Shown here: positions 6,915-16,276 of the stretch, piece after piece | Layout of the letters: each line of letters starts with the position of its first letter | Position numbering within the stretch: the first letter of the stretch is position 1 | Source: an uncultured Prevotellaceae bacterium | GTDB taxonomy: Bacteria; Bacteroidota; Bacteroidia; Bacteroidales; Bacteroidaceae | Assembly: GCA_900316285.1 (NCBI GenBank) | Contig: ONCG01000007.1 | Coordinates: 62,001-126,000 of the forward strand | Direction: 5' to 3' | Length of the DNA stretch: 64,000 bases | Notes under the pieces: model-generated | Told to the model about the DNA's origin: nothing | Seen by the model: only the letters and a program-made list of their open reading frames with translations | Database searches by the model: none | Position numbers and translations under genes: made by a program

Positions 6915-9350
6915 ATGAAAGTTTTAAAGTTTGGCGGATCCTCCGTAGGATCTGTAGAGAGTATTTTAAGTGTAAAAAGTATTGTTGAGAAAGAGGCTAA
7001 GCACGGACCGGTCGTAGTTGTTGTAAGTGCCCTCAGCGGCATCACCGACCAATTGCTGGCAACCTCGCAGACAGCCCTCAAGGGTAACGACAAGTGGCGG
7101 ACGGAATTTCAGGATATAGTAGACCGTCATCACCGACTCATCGATGCAGTTATCACCGACACCAAAAGCCTTGAACAGCTTGTGTTCACGGTAGATTCTC
7201 TTTTTGACCAGTTACGTTCCATCTTCTTCGGCGTATATCTTGTTCACGACCTGAGCAAGAAGTCACAGGATGCTATCGTCAGCTACGGCGAGCGCATCAG
7301 CTCGCACATCGTCTCCTCGCTCATCCGCGGGTCGGTGCGCATGAATGCCCGCGACTTCATCCGCACAGAGCGCAAGCACGGAAAGAACCAACTCGACACG
7401 GAGCTGACCTATCGCCTCGTGAGAGAGTCGTTTGCCCACACGCCTCGCATTTCCATCGTGCCTGGATTCGTCAGCCGCGACCGCGATAGCGGCGAAACCA
7501 CCAACCTTGGACGCGGAGGTAGCGATTACACGGCAGCCATCATCGCTGCAGCCCTCGATGCCGATGTGCTCGAGATTTGGACCGACGTGGATGGTTTCAT
7601 GACTGCCGACCCGCGAGTCATCAAGACGGCCTATACCATCAACGAACTGTCGTATGTGGAGGCAATGGAGCTCTGCAACTTCGGAGCGAAAGTCGTATAT
7701 CCCCCCACCATATATCCCGTTTGCGTGAAGAATATCCCCATTCGTGTGAAGAACACCTTCAACCCCAAGCATCCGGGAACACTCATCAAGCAACAAATAG
7801 ACAACGACCAGAAGCCCATTAAGGGCATCTCGAGCATCAAGGGAACCGCCCTCATCACCGTAACGGGTTTGTCGATGGTGGGTGTCATCGGTGTGAACCG
7901 CCGCATCTTCACAACGTTGGCCTCGAACGGCATCTCGGTGTTCATGGTCAGCCAGGCATCGTCCGAAAACTCAACGAGTATCGGTGTTCGCGATGTCGAT
8001 GCAGAAGAGGCTGCCCGCGTGCTCAACGAGGAGTTCGCGAAAGAGATTGAGACGGGTGCAATGTTCCCGATGATTGTCGAGAGTGGACTTGCCACCATCG
8101 CCATCGTTGGTGAGAACATGAAGCATACGCCCGGTATTGCTGGTAAGCTGTTTGGCACTCTTGGCCGCAGTGGTATCTCGGTCATTGCCTGTGCGCAGGG
8201 TGCTTCGGAGACCAACATCTCGTTTGTTGTTAAGGAGTCACTGTTGCGGAAGTCGCTCAATGTGCTTCACGACTCGTTCTTCCTGTCAGAATATAAGGTC
8301 TTGAACCTCTTCATCTGCGGTGTAGGAACGGTGGGTAGCAAACTCATCGAACAGATTCGCTCGCAATATGAAGAGCTGAAGGAACACTCGCGCCTGAAGC
8401 TGAACGTCGTCGGTATTGCAAGCTCCAAGTGTGCTATTTATAACCGAGATGGAATCGATTTGAGCAACTACCGCGAACAACTGCAGGCATCGGAGCCAAG
8501 CGACTCCATGAAGTTGCATGAGAACGTCATCGGCATGAACATCTTCAACTCTGTGTTCGTCGATTGTACGGCAAGCAAGGAGATTGCCGACCTCTATCAC
8601 GACTTCCTGCTGCACAACATCAACGTAATCACCGCCAACAAGATAGCAGCCTCGTCAGATTATGGCAACTACCTGCTCTTGAAGCAGACAGCAATGGAGC
8701 GAGGCGTAAAATTCCGCTTCGAGACGAATGTCGGTGCTGGTCTGCCTATTATCGGAACCATCAACGACCTTTGTAACTCCGGCGACAAGATTCTGAAGAT
8801 TGAGGCTATTCTCTCGGGAACGCTCAACTACATCTTCAATGCACTCTCTGCCGAAGTGCCGTTCTCTGAGACGGTAAGGCGCGCAAAGGAAGAAGGCTAT
8901 AGTGAACCCGACCCGCGCATCGACCTGAGCGGTACCGACGTCATTCGCAAACTCGTCATCCTCACGCGCGAGGCTGGCTACCAAGTGGAGCAATCCGACG
9001 TGGAGAAGCATCTCTTTATTCCTGAAGAATTCTTCAGCGGAAGCGTGGAATCGTTCTGGGAGCGTCTGCCTGAGCTCGACGAGGGCTTCGAGACGCGCCG
9101 CCGCCAATTGGAGGAAGAAGGCAAACGCCTACGCTTCGTGGCAACGATGGAAGGTGGACGCACACAAGTTGGCTTGCAAGCTGTATCGCAGGGACATCCC
9201 TTCTACAATCTGCAGGGCTCCAACAACATCGTGATGCTCACCACCGAGCGCTACAAAGAGTTCCCGATGCTCATTCAGGGCTACGGAGCCGGAGCCAGCG
9301 TGACGGCAGCAGGTGTGTTTGCCAACATCATGTCGATAGCCAATATTTAA
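6915..9350 (+). CDS. thrA: Bifunctional aspartokinase / homoserine dehydrogenase
   Basis: 811 residues. Residues 1 to about 290 are the aspartokinase (MKVLKFGGSSVGS start, later TTNLGRGGSDYTAA and WTDVDGFMTADPR). About 300-460 are paired ACT domains for feedback control. From about 465 comes a homoserine dehydrogenase with the NAD(P)-binding GVGTVGS loop, NVGAGLPIIGT, and EGYSEPDPRIDLSGTD. It converts aspartate to aspartyl phosphate and aspartate semialdehyde to homoserine. The open frame extends upstream to 6762, but that part overlaps the promoter, and ATG 6915 starts exactly at the family N-terminus. It is followed at 21 and 14 bp by the other threonine genes. Threonine inhibition through the ACT domains is expected from the family. 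Confidence 0.97.
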   Translation: MKVLKFGGSSVGSVESILSVKSIVEKEAKHGPVVVVVSALSGITDQLLATSQTALKGNDKWRTEFQDIVDRHHRLIDAVITDTKSLEQLVFTVDSLFDQLRSIFFGVYLVHDLSKKSQDAIVSYGERISSHIVSSLIRGSVRMNARDFIRTERKHGKNQLDTELTYRLVRESFAHTPRISIVPGFVSRDRDSGETTNLGRGGSDYTAAIIAAALDADVLEIWTDVDGFMTADPRVIKTAYTINELSYVEAMELCNFGAKVVYPPTIYPVCVKNIPIRVKNTFNPKHPGTLIKQQIDNDQKPIKGISSIKGTALITVTGLSMVGVIGVNRRIFTTLASNGISVFMVSQASSENSTSIGVRDVDAEEAARVLNEEFAKEIETGAMFPMIVESGLATIAIVGENMKHTPGIAGKLFGTLGRSGISVIACAQGASETNISFVVKESLLRKSLNVLHDSFFLSEYKVLNLFICGVGTVGSKLIEQIRSQYEELKEHSRLKLNVVGIASSKCAIYNRDGIDLSNYREQLQASEPSDSMKLHENVIGMNIFNSVFVDCTASKEIADLYHDFLLHNINVITANKIAASSDYGNYLLLKQTAMERGVKFRFETNVGAGLPIIGTINDLCNSGDKILKIEAILSGTLNYIFNALSAEVPFSETVRRAKEEGYSEPDPRIDLSGTDVIRKLVILTREAGYQVEQSDVEKHLFIPEEFFSGSVESFWERLPELDEGFETRRRQLEEEGKRLRFVATMEGGRTQVGLQAVSQGHPFYNLQGSNNIVMLTTERYKEFPMLIQGYGAGASVTAAGVFANIMSIANI

Positions 9351-9371
9351 TCCTCATAACCCGACATTTCG

Positions 9372-10613
9372 ATGAAACACATTATTATATTAGGCGACGG
9401 TATGGCCGATCATGCCGTTGAGCGGCTGGGAGGAAAGACGCTGTTGCAATACGCCAACACCCCCTACATGGACTTGCTTGCCAAGAAGGGCCGTACAGGG
9501 CGACTCATCACCATTCCCGACGGATTCCAACCGGGATCGGAAGTTGCCAATGCTGCCATTCTCGGCTATGATCTGAACGAGGTTTACGAAGGGCGTGGAC
9601 CGCTTGAAGCAGCTTCCATTGGCTACGAGATGCAGCCCAGTGACTTCGCGTTGCGTTGCAACATCATCAACGTGCAGAACGGACTCATCATCACACACAA
9701 CGGAGGAAACCTCTCGACAGAAGATGCCGGACCACTCATCGAGTATCTGAACGAAAAGCTTTCAAACGATCCGGAAATCGTCAGCCACTTTGGCAAGAAC
9801 CGTGTTCGCTTCATCAAGGGCATTCAGTATCGGCATCTGCTCGTTGTCAGCAACGGCAACAAGAATGTAGACTGCGCCCCACCCCACGATCATCCGAACG
9901 AAGAATGGGAGAAATTGTTGCCTGTTGCCTTGACGCCTGAGGCACAAGAAACCGCTGATTTGCTCACGATGCTCATCGTGAAATCGCAGGCTCTCCTGGC
10001 CGAGCATCCCTTCAACAAGGCTCGTGCAGAGCGAGGCGAGCGACAAGCCAACTGCGTCTGGCCTTGGGGAGGCGGTTATCGTCCGAAGATGCAGACGCTC
10101 ATGCAGCAGTTCCCGCAAGTCAAGAGCGGCGCTGTTATCTCTGCCGTCGACCTCATTCGCGGCATCGGACACTATGCCGGCCTGCGAAACATCATCGTTG
10201 ACGGTGCAACAGGCTTGGCCGACACCAACTACGAAGGCAAGGCAGCGGCAGCCATCGAGGCATTGCGCAACGACGACTTCGTCTATGTGCATGTGGAAGC
10301 AAGCGACGAAGCTGGTCATGATGGCAATCTGGAGTTGAAGATTCGCACCATTGAGAATCTGGACAGCCGCATCGTCAAGCCAGTCTACGAGGCCGTCAGC
10401 CAATGGGACGAACCCGTCTGCATTGCCGTCCTGCCCGACCATCCGACACCTGTAGAGGTGCGTACACACGTAAGCGAGCCCGTGCCCTTCCTCATCTATT
10501 ATAAAGGCATCGAGCCCGACAGTGTCACCAGCTACGACGAAGTGTCCTGTGTCAGCGGTGCCTACGGACTGCTCCGCCTTCAAGAGTTTATGAAGACATT
10601 GATGAACATTTAG
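9372..10613 (+). CDS. Cofactor-independent phosphoglycerate-mutase-family protein, proposed homoserine kinase
   Basis: 413 residues of the alkaline-phosphatase-like ApgM family. Metal-site segments are visible at IIILGDGMADH (N-terminus), SDEAGHDG (about 320) and VLPDHPTP (about 355), and the PGSEVANAAILGYD segment carries the candidate nucleophilic serine (about 57). The family is annotated either as 2,3-bisphosphoglycerate-independent phosphoglycerate mutase or, for this subgroup, as a proposed homoserine kinase. I favour the kinase here because it lies between thrA and thrC with 21 and 14 bp gaps, no GHMP-type thrB is visible in the window, and homoserine phosphorylation is the one step the operon would otherwise lack. 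Function is inferred from context. Confidence 0.85.
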   Translation: MKHIIILGDGMADHAVERLGGKTLLQYANTPYMDLLAKKGRTGRLITIPDGFQPGSEVANAAILGYDLNEVYEGRGPLEAASIGYEMQPSDFALRCNIINVQNGLIITHNGGNLSTEDAGPLIEYLNEKLSNDPEIVSHFGKNRVRFIKGIQYRHLLVVSNGNKNVDCAPPHDHPNEEWEKLLPVALTPEAQETADLLTMLIVKSQALLAEHPFNKARAERGERQANCVWPWGGGYRPKMQTLMQQFPQVKSGAVISAVDLIRGIGHYAGLRNIIVDGATGLADTNYEGKAAAAIEALRNDDFVYVHVEASDEAGHDGNLELKIRTIENLDSRIVKPVYEAVSQWDEPVCIAVLPDHPTPVEVRTHVSEPVPFLIYYKGIEPDSVTSYDEVSCVSGAYGLLRLQEFMKTLMNI

Positions 10614-10627
10614 CAACAAATAACGCA

Positions 10628-11974
10628 ATGAGATACTATTCCACACAGGGGCGTGCCCCTATCGCCACACTCGAGAAAGCCGTCGTGAAAGGACTGGCTG
10701 AAGATAGAGGCTTGTATATGCCCGAATCCATCACCCCACTGCCCAAGGAGTTCTTCGAGCAGATGCCCGAGATGTCGTTCCAACAGATTGCTTGCCAAGT
10801 GGCCCAGGCCTTCTTCGGAGAAGATGTCGAGGCAGAAGCCCTGAAGCAGATTGTCTGCGACACGCTTTCGTTCGAGAGCCCCATCGTCAAGGTGAAGGAC
10901 AACATCTATTCGCTGGAACTCTTTCATGGACCGACGCTGGCCTTCAAGGATGTAGGTGCCCGCTTCATGGCGCGACTCCTGCAATACTTTATCAAGGCAT
11001 CTGATAAGCCGAAAGGGGCCACTGTCAACGTACTCGTTGCAACAAGTGGCGACACGGGTTCGGCCGTTGCCAACGGATTCCTCGGCGTAGAGGGCATACA
11101 CGTCTACGTGCTCTATCCAAAAGGAAAGGTGAGCAAGATTCAGGAGAGCCAGTTTGCAACACTCGGACAGAACATCACCGCCATTGAGGTAGACGGCGTT
11201 TTCGACGATTGCCAGGCATTGGTGAAGAATGCCTTCATGGACGAAGAACTCTGCCGCCACATGCAGCTCACGTCGGCCAACAGCATCAACGTGGCTCGTT
11301 TCCTTCCGCAGGCGTTCTACTACTTCAACGCCATTGCGCAAGCCATGAAGCTTCAGAAGGAAAGTGGAGAGCAACGTGAGTTTGTCGTATGTGTGCCAAG
11401 CGGCAATTTCGGAAACATCTGTGCCGCGCTGTTCGGACACCAGATGGGATTGCCCGTGAAGCGATTCATTGCAGCCAACAACGCCAACGACATCTTCTAT
11501 CAGTATCTGCTCACGGGACAGTATTCGCCAAGGGCATCGCAGCAGACACTTGCCAACGCGATGGATGTCGGCGATCCCAGCAACTTTGCCCGCATCATCG
11601 ACCTCTATTCGAAGCACCAGCAGCTCTCGCCGGTCGAAACCCACCAGCGCATCACCTCGCTCATCAGCGGAGCAACCTATAGCGACGATGAGATTCGCGA
11701 CATCATGCGCCGCTGCTATGCCGAGACAGGCTATGTGCTCGACCCCCACGGAGCATGCGGCTATCAGGCCATCGAGGATCAGCTGAAGCCCGGTGAAATC
11801 GGCATTTTCTGCGAAACGGCACATCCCGCGAAGTTCAAGGAAACCGTCGACAGCGTCCTCGGCATCGACCTACCTATTCCCGAGCGTCTTGCCAACTTCA
11901 TGAAAGGCACCAAGCAGAGCATTCCCATGAGCAAGGATTTCGCCGACTTCAAGCAGTTTCTGCTCAACCAATAG
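10628..11974 (+). CDS. thrC: Threonine synthase
   Basis: 448 residues, PLP-dependent; converts O-phosphohomoserine to threonine. Seen: MRYYSTQGRAP start with the AEDRGLYMPE segment, the PLP-lysine motif HGPTLAFKDVGARF (lysine near residue 107), the phosphate-binding ATSGDTGSAVANGF loop, and VCVPSGNFGNICAA. Length and layout match the short bacterial threonine synthase. It is the last gene of the operon; a hairpin terminator follows 31 bp after the stop. Confidence 0.97.
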   Translation: MRYYSTQGRAPIATLEKAVVKGLAEDRGLYMPESITPLPKEFFEQMPEMSFQQIACQVAQAFFGEDVEAEALKQIVCDTLSFESPIVKVKDNIYSLELFHGPTLAFKDVGARFMARLLQYFIKASDKPKGATVNVLVATSGDTGSAVANGFLGVEGIHVYVLYPKGKVSKIQESQFATLGQNITAIEVDGVFDDCQALVKNAFMDEELCRHMQLTSANSINVARFLPQAFYYFNAIAQAMKLQKESGEQREFVVCVPSGNFGNICAALFGHQMGLPVKRFIAANNANDIFYQYLLTGQYSPRASQQTLANAMDVGDPSNFARIIDLYSKHQQLSPVETHQRITSLISGATYSDDEIRDIMRRCYAETGYVLDPHGACGYQAIEDQLKPGEIGIFCETAHPAKFKETVDSVLGIDLPIPERLANFMKGTKQSIPMSKDFADFKQFLLNQ

Positions 11975-12004
11975 GCATTTCACATATCGCCATACACCAT
12001 GTCT

Positions 12005-12039
12005 ACCCGGCAAAAGTCAATGCTTTTGCTGGGTATTTT
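12005..12039 (+). terminator. Intrinsic terminator after thrC
   Basis: 12-bp stem (12005-12016 with 12023-12034, one G-T pair), 6-base loop, followed by ATTTTC. It separates the threonine operon from the glycine cleavage cluster. Confidence 0.75.
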
Positions 12040-12161
12040 CGTATGCTGCAGTCCGATGTTCTCTGAAGTTCCAATTCCGACAATGCACAAGAGAAACATT
12101 TTTTAATAGTCGCTGGCGATAAAAAACGGGCAAATAATTTCTCTATTCGACCGAAAAAGCG

Positions 12162-12169
12162 TAAATTTG
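12162..12169 (+). promoter_or_regulatory. -7 box of the lplA-gcv operon
   Basis: TAAATTTG matches TAnnTTTG, with a weak TTTC about 20 bp upstream. It overlaps the in-frame TTG at 12167, which rules out that upstream start and supports ATG 12215. The resulting leader of about 40 nt is too short for a glycine riboswitch. Confidence 0.6.
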
Positions 12170-12214
12170 CAAACGAAGAAGGAAAACAAGTATAAAATAC
12201 CTGATAAACAGGGA

Positions 12215-13201
12215 ATGATTTACATAACGCTCCCCAGCCATCAGCCCCGAAAGCTGAGCTTCTATCTTGCATTGGAGGAACACGTTGCTCGCCATCTGAA
12301 CACGGACGACGACTGTTTTTTCATGTGGCAGGTGGAACCGAGCGTCATCTTCGGTCGCAACCAGGTCATCGAGGCAGAAGTCAACCTGGAGTACTGTCGC
12401 GAGCACGGCATTGCCACCTTTCGCCGCAAAAGCGGAGGCGGGTGTGTGTATGCCGACATGTCGAACATCATGTTCTCCTACATCACGCGCGACGAGCAGG
12501 TGAACTTCACCTTCAACCGCTACATCAACCTCGTGGCGCTGATGCTCTGCAAACTGGGCATCGACGCAAAGACCAGTGGGCGTAACGACATTCTCATCGA
12601 CGGCCGGAAGGTGTCGGGCAACGCGTTCTATCACATACCGGGACACAGCATTGTTCATGGCACGATGCTCTTCGACACGAACATGGAAAACATGGTGGGA
12701 GCCATCACGCCCAGCGATGAGAAGCTGGTGAGCAAGGGGGTGAAGAGCGTACGGCAACACATTGCGCTGCTGAAGGACTACACCGACCTGACCATCGGCG
12801 AGTTCAAGGAGTTCGTGAAGAGCACGCTCTGCAATCGGGAGTTGGTTCTCACCGAGCAGGACATCGCAGCCGTAGAGGCCATTGAGGAAGAATACCTCAG
12901 CGAGTCGTTCATCGTTGGCAACAACCCCACCTACTCCACTATTCGCCGACAGCGCGTGGAAGGCGTGGGCGAACTTGAAGTGAGGATGCAGGTGAAGGGC
13001 AGTCGCATCAAGGACATCAATCTCGTGGGCGACTATTTCCTCGTGGGCGACCTCGACGGACAGCTGCTCAAGCCCCTAAAGGGAGTCCAGCTCGACGCAG
13101 AAAGCATCTCTAATGCCCTGCCGGAGCGACTCGACAACATCATTCTGAACCTCTCGAAAGAGGCTTTCATACAATTGATACTTAATTATAAAACCCAATA
13201 A
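12215..13201 (+). CDS. lplA: Lipoate-protein ligase A family
   Basis: 328 residues. The lipoate-binding motif RRKSGGGCVYAD (about residue 75), SGRNDILIDGRKVSGNAF with the catalytic lysine region, and HGTMLFDTNMENM match LplA/LipM-type enzymes. LplA activates lipoate with ATP and attaches it to GcvH or 2-oxoacid dehydrogenase E2 lysines. The C-terminal 80 residues form the small accessory domain found in full-length LplA. It starts the glycine cleavage cluster, 12 bp before gcvT, so GcvH (lysine 64) is the likely target. A frame extension upstream to 12167 is rejected because the promoter box overlaps it. Confidence 0.9.
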   Translation: MIYITLPSHQPRKLSFYLALEEHVARHLNTDDDCFFMWQVEPSVIFGRNQVIEAEVNLEYCREHGIATFRRKSGGGCVYADMSNIMFSYITRDEQVNFTFNRYINLVALMLCKLGIDAKTSGRNDILIDGRKVSGNAFYHIPGHSIVHGTMLFDTNMENMVGAITPSDEKLVSKGVKSVRQHIALLKDYTDLTIGEFKEFVKSTLCNRELVLTEQDIAAVEAIEEEYLSESFIVGNNPTYSTIRRQRVEGVGELEVRMQVKGSRIKDINLVGDYFLVGDLDGQLLKPLKGVQLDAESISNALPERLDNIILNLSKEAFIQLILNYKTQ

Positions 13202-13213
13202 AACTTTAAACCA

Positions 13214-14305
13214 ATGGAAGAAAAGAAAACCTGTCTCTATGACAAACATGTTGCAATGGGTGCATTGATGTCTCCTTTTGGCGGATTCATCATGCCTATT
13301 CAGTATTCAAACATCACCGACGAGCATCAGGCTGTACGTCAGGCCTGCGGCGTCTTCGACGTGAGCCACATGGGCGAAGTGCTCATCACTGGTCCTGATG
13401 CCGAACGCTACGTCAACCATATCTTCACCAACGATGTGAAAGACGCCCCCGACGGGCAGATCTTCTACGGCATGATGTGCTACCCTGACGGCGGCACCGT
13501 CGACGACCTGCTGGTCTACAAGATGGCTGCCGAGGAGTTCTTCCTGGTCATCAATGCCGCCAACATCGACAAGGACGTGGCATGGATGCAGGAGCACCTC
13601 GAAGGCTTCAACGTCACTTTCGAACACGTCTCCGACTACTACGGACAGCTGGCCGTGCAAGGTCCGGAGGCCGAGGCAGTCTGCGAGGAAGTGCTCGGGC
13701 TGGCTTGCAAGGACCTGAAGTTCTACACCGGCAAGAAGCTCGACGTGAACGAAGAGACCATCATCATCAGCCGCACAGGCTACACGGGTGAAGACGGCTT
13801 CGAGATCTATGCTTCACACTACCTCATCCGCCAGATGTGGGACAAACTGATGGAAAGCGGACGCTGCAAGCCCTGCGGACTGGGCTGTCGCGACACGCTG
13901 CGCTTCGAGGTGGGTCTGCCTCTCTATGGCGACGAACTCTCGGCTGAAATCTCGCCCGTGATGGCTGGTCTGTCGATGTTCTGCAAGCTCGACAAGCCCG
14001 AGTTCATCGGCAAGGAAGCACTCGTTGAGCAGAAGGCAAACGGTGTTGCCAAGCGCGTCATCGGCATCGAGCTGCAAGATAAAGCCATCCCTCGTCACGG
14101 CTATGCTGTGCTGAAGGACGGCGTGAAGGTTGGCGAGGTCACCACCGGCTACCACTGTCTGTCGGTCGACAAGAGCGTTTGCATGGCACTCGTTGAGACT
14201 CCCCATGCCAAGCTGGGCACCGAGCTCGAGATTCAGATTCGCAAGAAGACCTTCCCGGGCGTCGTCGTCAAGAAGCGCTTCTACGACAAGCACTACAAGA
14301 AGTAA
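13214..14305 (+). CDS. gcvT: Glycine cleavage system T protein (aminomethyltransferase)
   Basis: 363 residues. Folate-binding GcvT fold with the conserved segments AVRQACGVFDVSHMGEV, MMCYPDGGTVDDLLVY, QGPEAEAVCEEV, TGYTGEDGFEIY and CRDTLRFEVGLPLYGDEL. It transfers the aminomethyl carbon from GcvH-bound intermediate to tetrahydrofolate, releasing ammonia. Length is normal. It follows lplA by 12 bp; 127 bp containing C-rich repeat-like sequence separate it from gcvH. Confidence 0.97.
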   Translation: MEEKKTCLYDKHVAMGALMSPFGGFIMPIQYSNITDEHQAVRQACGVFDVSHMGEVLITGPDAERYVNHIFTNDVKDAPDGQIFYGMMCYPDGGTVDDLLVYKMAAEEFFLVINAANIDKDVAWMQEHLEGFNVTFEHVSDYYGQLAVQGPEAEAVCEEVLGLACKDLKFYTGKKLDVNEETIIISRTGYTGEDGFEIYASHYLIRQMWDKLMESGRCKPCGLGCRDTLRFEVGLPLYGDELSAEISPVMAGLSMFCKLDKPEFIGKEALVEQKANGVAKRVIGIELQDKAIPRHGYAVLKDGVKVGEVTTGYHCLSVDKSVCMALVETPHAKLGTELEIQIRKKTFPGVVVKKRFYDKHYKK

Positions 14306-14432
14306 GGAGCCTACCCTCAAGAGCAGGGAACTTGGGAAGGGTGTCGTGAGCCGGGCTATTGTCTACACTCCTACCCTCCCCCCAATAAAAAACGAAAATC
14401 ATTAATCAACAATTTAAATAGTAAAAAGAATT

Positions 14433-14810
14433 ATGGCAAAAGTAATTGAAGGACTCTACTACAGCGAGTCACACGAGTATGTACGCGTCGAAGGCGACTT
14501 CGGCTATGTGGGTATCACCGACTATGCACAGCATGCACTTGGCAACGTCGTTTATGTTGACATGCCTGAGGTCGACGACGAGGTAACGGCAGGCGAAGAG
14601 TTTGGCGCCGTAGAGAGCGTGAAGGCTGCCAGCGACCTCATCTCTCCCGTCAGCGGAACCGTCGTAGAGGTAAACGAAGCCCTCGAGGACGAGCCCGAGC
14701 TCATCAACCAGGATGCTTTCGAGAACTGGATTATCAAGGTTGAGCTCTCCGACAAGGCCGACCTCGACAACCTCATGGATGCTGCCGCCTACGAGGCCAT
14801 TTGCAAGTAA
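14433..14810 (+). CDS. gcvH: Glycine cleavage system H protein
   Basis: 125 residues, the usual size. GDFGYVGITDYAQHALGNVV and FGAVESVKAASDLISPVSG are diagnostic; the lipoylated lysine is K64. GcvH carries the aminomethyl group on its lipoyl arm between the P, T and L proteins. The lipoate ligase at the head of the operon is its likely modifying enzyme. Confidence 0.97.
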   Translation: MAKVIEGLYYSESHEYVRVEGDFGYVGITDYAQHALGNVVYVDMPEVDDEVTAGEEFGAVESVKAASDLISPVSGTVVEVNEALEDEPELINQDAFENWIIKVELSDKADLDNLMDAAAYEAICK

Positions 14811-14818
14811 AAACAGAC

Positions 14819-14921
14819 GACCCTCCCCCCTGCCCCTCCCAATAGGGCGGGGAGTCATTGCTCACGCTAACCGCACGGGCATACTACTCCCCTCCATACA
14901 GGGAGGGGACGGGGGTGGGTC
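14819..14921. repeat. C/G-rich inverted repeat in the gcvH-gcvPA gap
   Basis: The 128-bp gap holds arms 14819-14855 and 14886-14921, imperfectly complementary over about 35 bp, each with its own small hairpin (for example CCCCTCC...GGGAGGGG at 14889-14908). The loop is 30 bp. The transcript would form a long stem inside the operon. The preceding gcvT-gcvH gap (14306-14432) also has C-rich runs that may be a decayed copy. Confidence 0.65.
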
Positions 14922-14938
14922 TTTTAAACTTCACACAA

Positions 14939-16276
14939 ATGTACAAGTATTTCCCACATACCGACGAAGACCTGCAGGCGATGCTTGAGAAGTCGGGCGT
15001 AAAGTCGCTCGACGACCTCTATGCCGACGTGCCCGAGAGCATTCGCTTCCGCCAGCAGTACAACCTCCCAGAGGCACAGTCGGAAATGGAGTTGCGCCAG
15101 CTGTTCAACTCGATGGCTGAACTCAACGAACCGCTCACCTGCTTCACCGGTGCCGGCATCTACGACCACTATGCACCATCCATCGTGCAGAATCTCATCG
15201 AGCGTTCTGAGTTCCTTACCTCCTACACACCGTATCAGGCCGAGATTTCGCAAGGCACACTGCACTACATCTTCGAGTATCAGTCGATGATGACCGAGCT
15301 CACGGGCATGGACATCAGCAATGCCTCCATGTACGACGGTGCCACAGCAACTGCCGAAGCCGTGATGATGGCATTCTCGAATGCCAAGAAGGCCACGAAG
15401 GTGCTCGTCTCTGAAACCGTAGACCCGAAGACCGTGCGCGTTGTCAACACCTATGCCAAGTTTCATGGCATCGACATTGTGATGGTAGCAGCCAAAGACG
15501 GTGTCACCGACCACGATGACCTCCGTGCCAAGCTCGCCGAGGGCGGTGTGGCAGGCGTTGTCGTGCAGGCTCCCAACTACTTCGGAATCATCGAGGACTT
15601 CTCGGGCTTTGCCGATGCCGCTCATGAGCAGAAGGCACTCTTCATCATCAACAGCATCGCTGCCGACCTTGCCATCTTGAAGACTCCCGCCGAGTGGGGA
15701 GCCGACATCGCCGTTGGCGACGGACAGTCGCTGGGCATCCCCATGTCGTTCGGAGGCCCTGGCGTGGGCTACATGTGCTGCACCGAGAAGCTCATTCGCA
15801 AGATGCCGGGACGCATCGTCGGCATGACCAAGGACAACCGCGGACAGCGGGCATTCGTCCTCACGCTGCAGGCACGCGAACAGCACATCCGCCGTCAGAA
15901 GGCCACGTCGAACATCTGTTCGAACCAGTCGCTCATGGCACTCTATGTCACCATCTATCTCTCCGTCATGGGACGTCAGGGACTGCGCGAAGTTGCCGAG
16001 CAGTCGTATGCCGCTGCCCACTATCTCGCTGACGAGCTGCTCGCCACGGGTCTCTGCCACCTGACTTATGAACAGCCGTTCTTCAATGAGTTCTGCGTCA
16101 CCTTCGACGACCTGAAGGCCGACGACATCCTCGACACCTGTGCCGACTGGAACATCGCTGCCGGTGTGAAGATCGACGACAACACGCTGATGCTTGCCGT
16201 CACCGAACAGCGCACGCGCGAGGAGATGGACGACTTAGTGAACATCATCAAACGAATCAAGGAGGACAAGGCATGA
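14939..16276 (+). CDS. gcvPA: Glycine dehydrogenase (decarboxylating) subunit 1
   Basis: 445 residues, N-terminal half of the split P protein. The N-terminus MYKYFPHTDEDLQAML and the segments FTGAGIYDHYAPSIV, ERSEFLTSYTPYQAEISQGTL, SMYDGATATAEA and PGRIVGMTKD are typical of GcvPA. The open frame runs upstream to 14858, but that part is C-rich repeat sequence; ATG 14939 is at the family start. The stop overlaps the gcvPB start by 4 bp (ATGA), so the two halves are translationally coupled. With gcvPB it decarboxylates glycine. Confidence 0.96.
   Translation: MYKYFPHTDEDLQAMLEKSGVKSLDDLYADVPESIRFRQQYNLPEAQSEMELRQLFNSMAELNEPLTCFTGAGIYDHYAPSIVQNLIERSEFLTSYTPYQAEISQGTLHYIFEYQSMMTELTGMDISNASMYDGATATAEAVMMAFSNAKKATKVLVSETVDPKTVRVVNTYAKFHGIDIVMVAAKDGVTDHDDLRAKLAEGGVAGVVVQAPNYFGIIEDFSGFADAAHEQKALFIINSIAADLAILKTPAEWGADIAVGDGQSLGIPMSFGGPGVGYMCCTEKLIRKMPGRIVGMTKDNRGQRAFVLTLQAREQHIRRQKATSNICSNQSLMALYVTIYLSVMGRQGLREVAEQSYAAAHYLADELLATGLCHLTYEQPFFNEFCVTFDDLKADDILDTCADWNIAAGVKIDDNTLMLAVTEQRTREEMDDLVNIIKRIKEDKA

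Noticed and set aside
10610-11824. 404-residue open frame on the minus strand opposite thrC
   Set aside because: Antisense shadow of a well-identified gene; no family resemblance and no promoter. The same applies to the long minus frames at 9762-10646 and 14924-16060.
12040-12214. Glycine riboswitch before the gcv operon
   Set aside because: The predicted leader is only about 40 nt and no tandem aptamer-like folds are visible.
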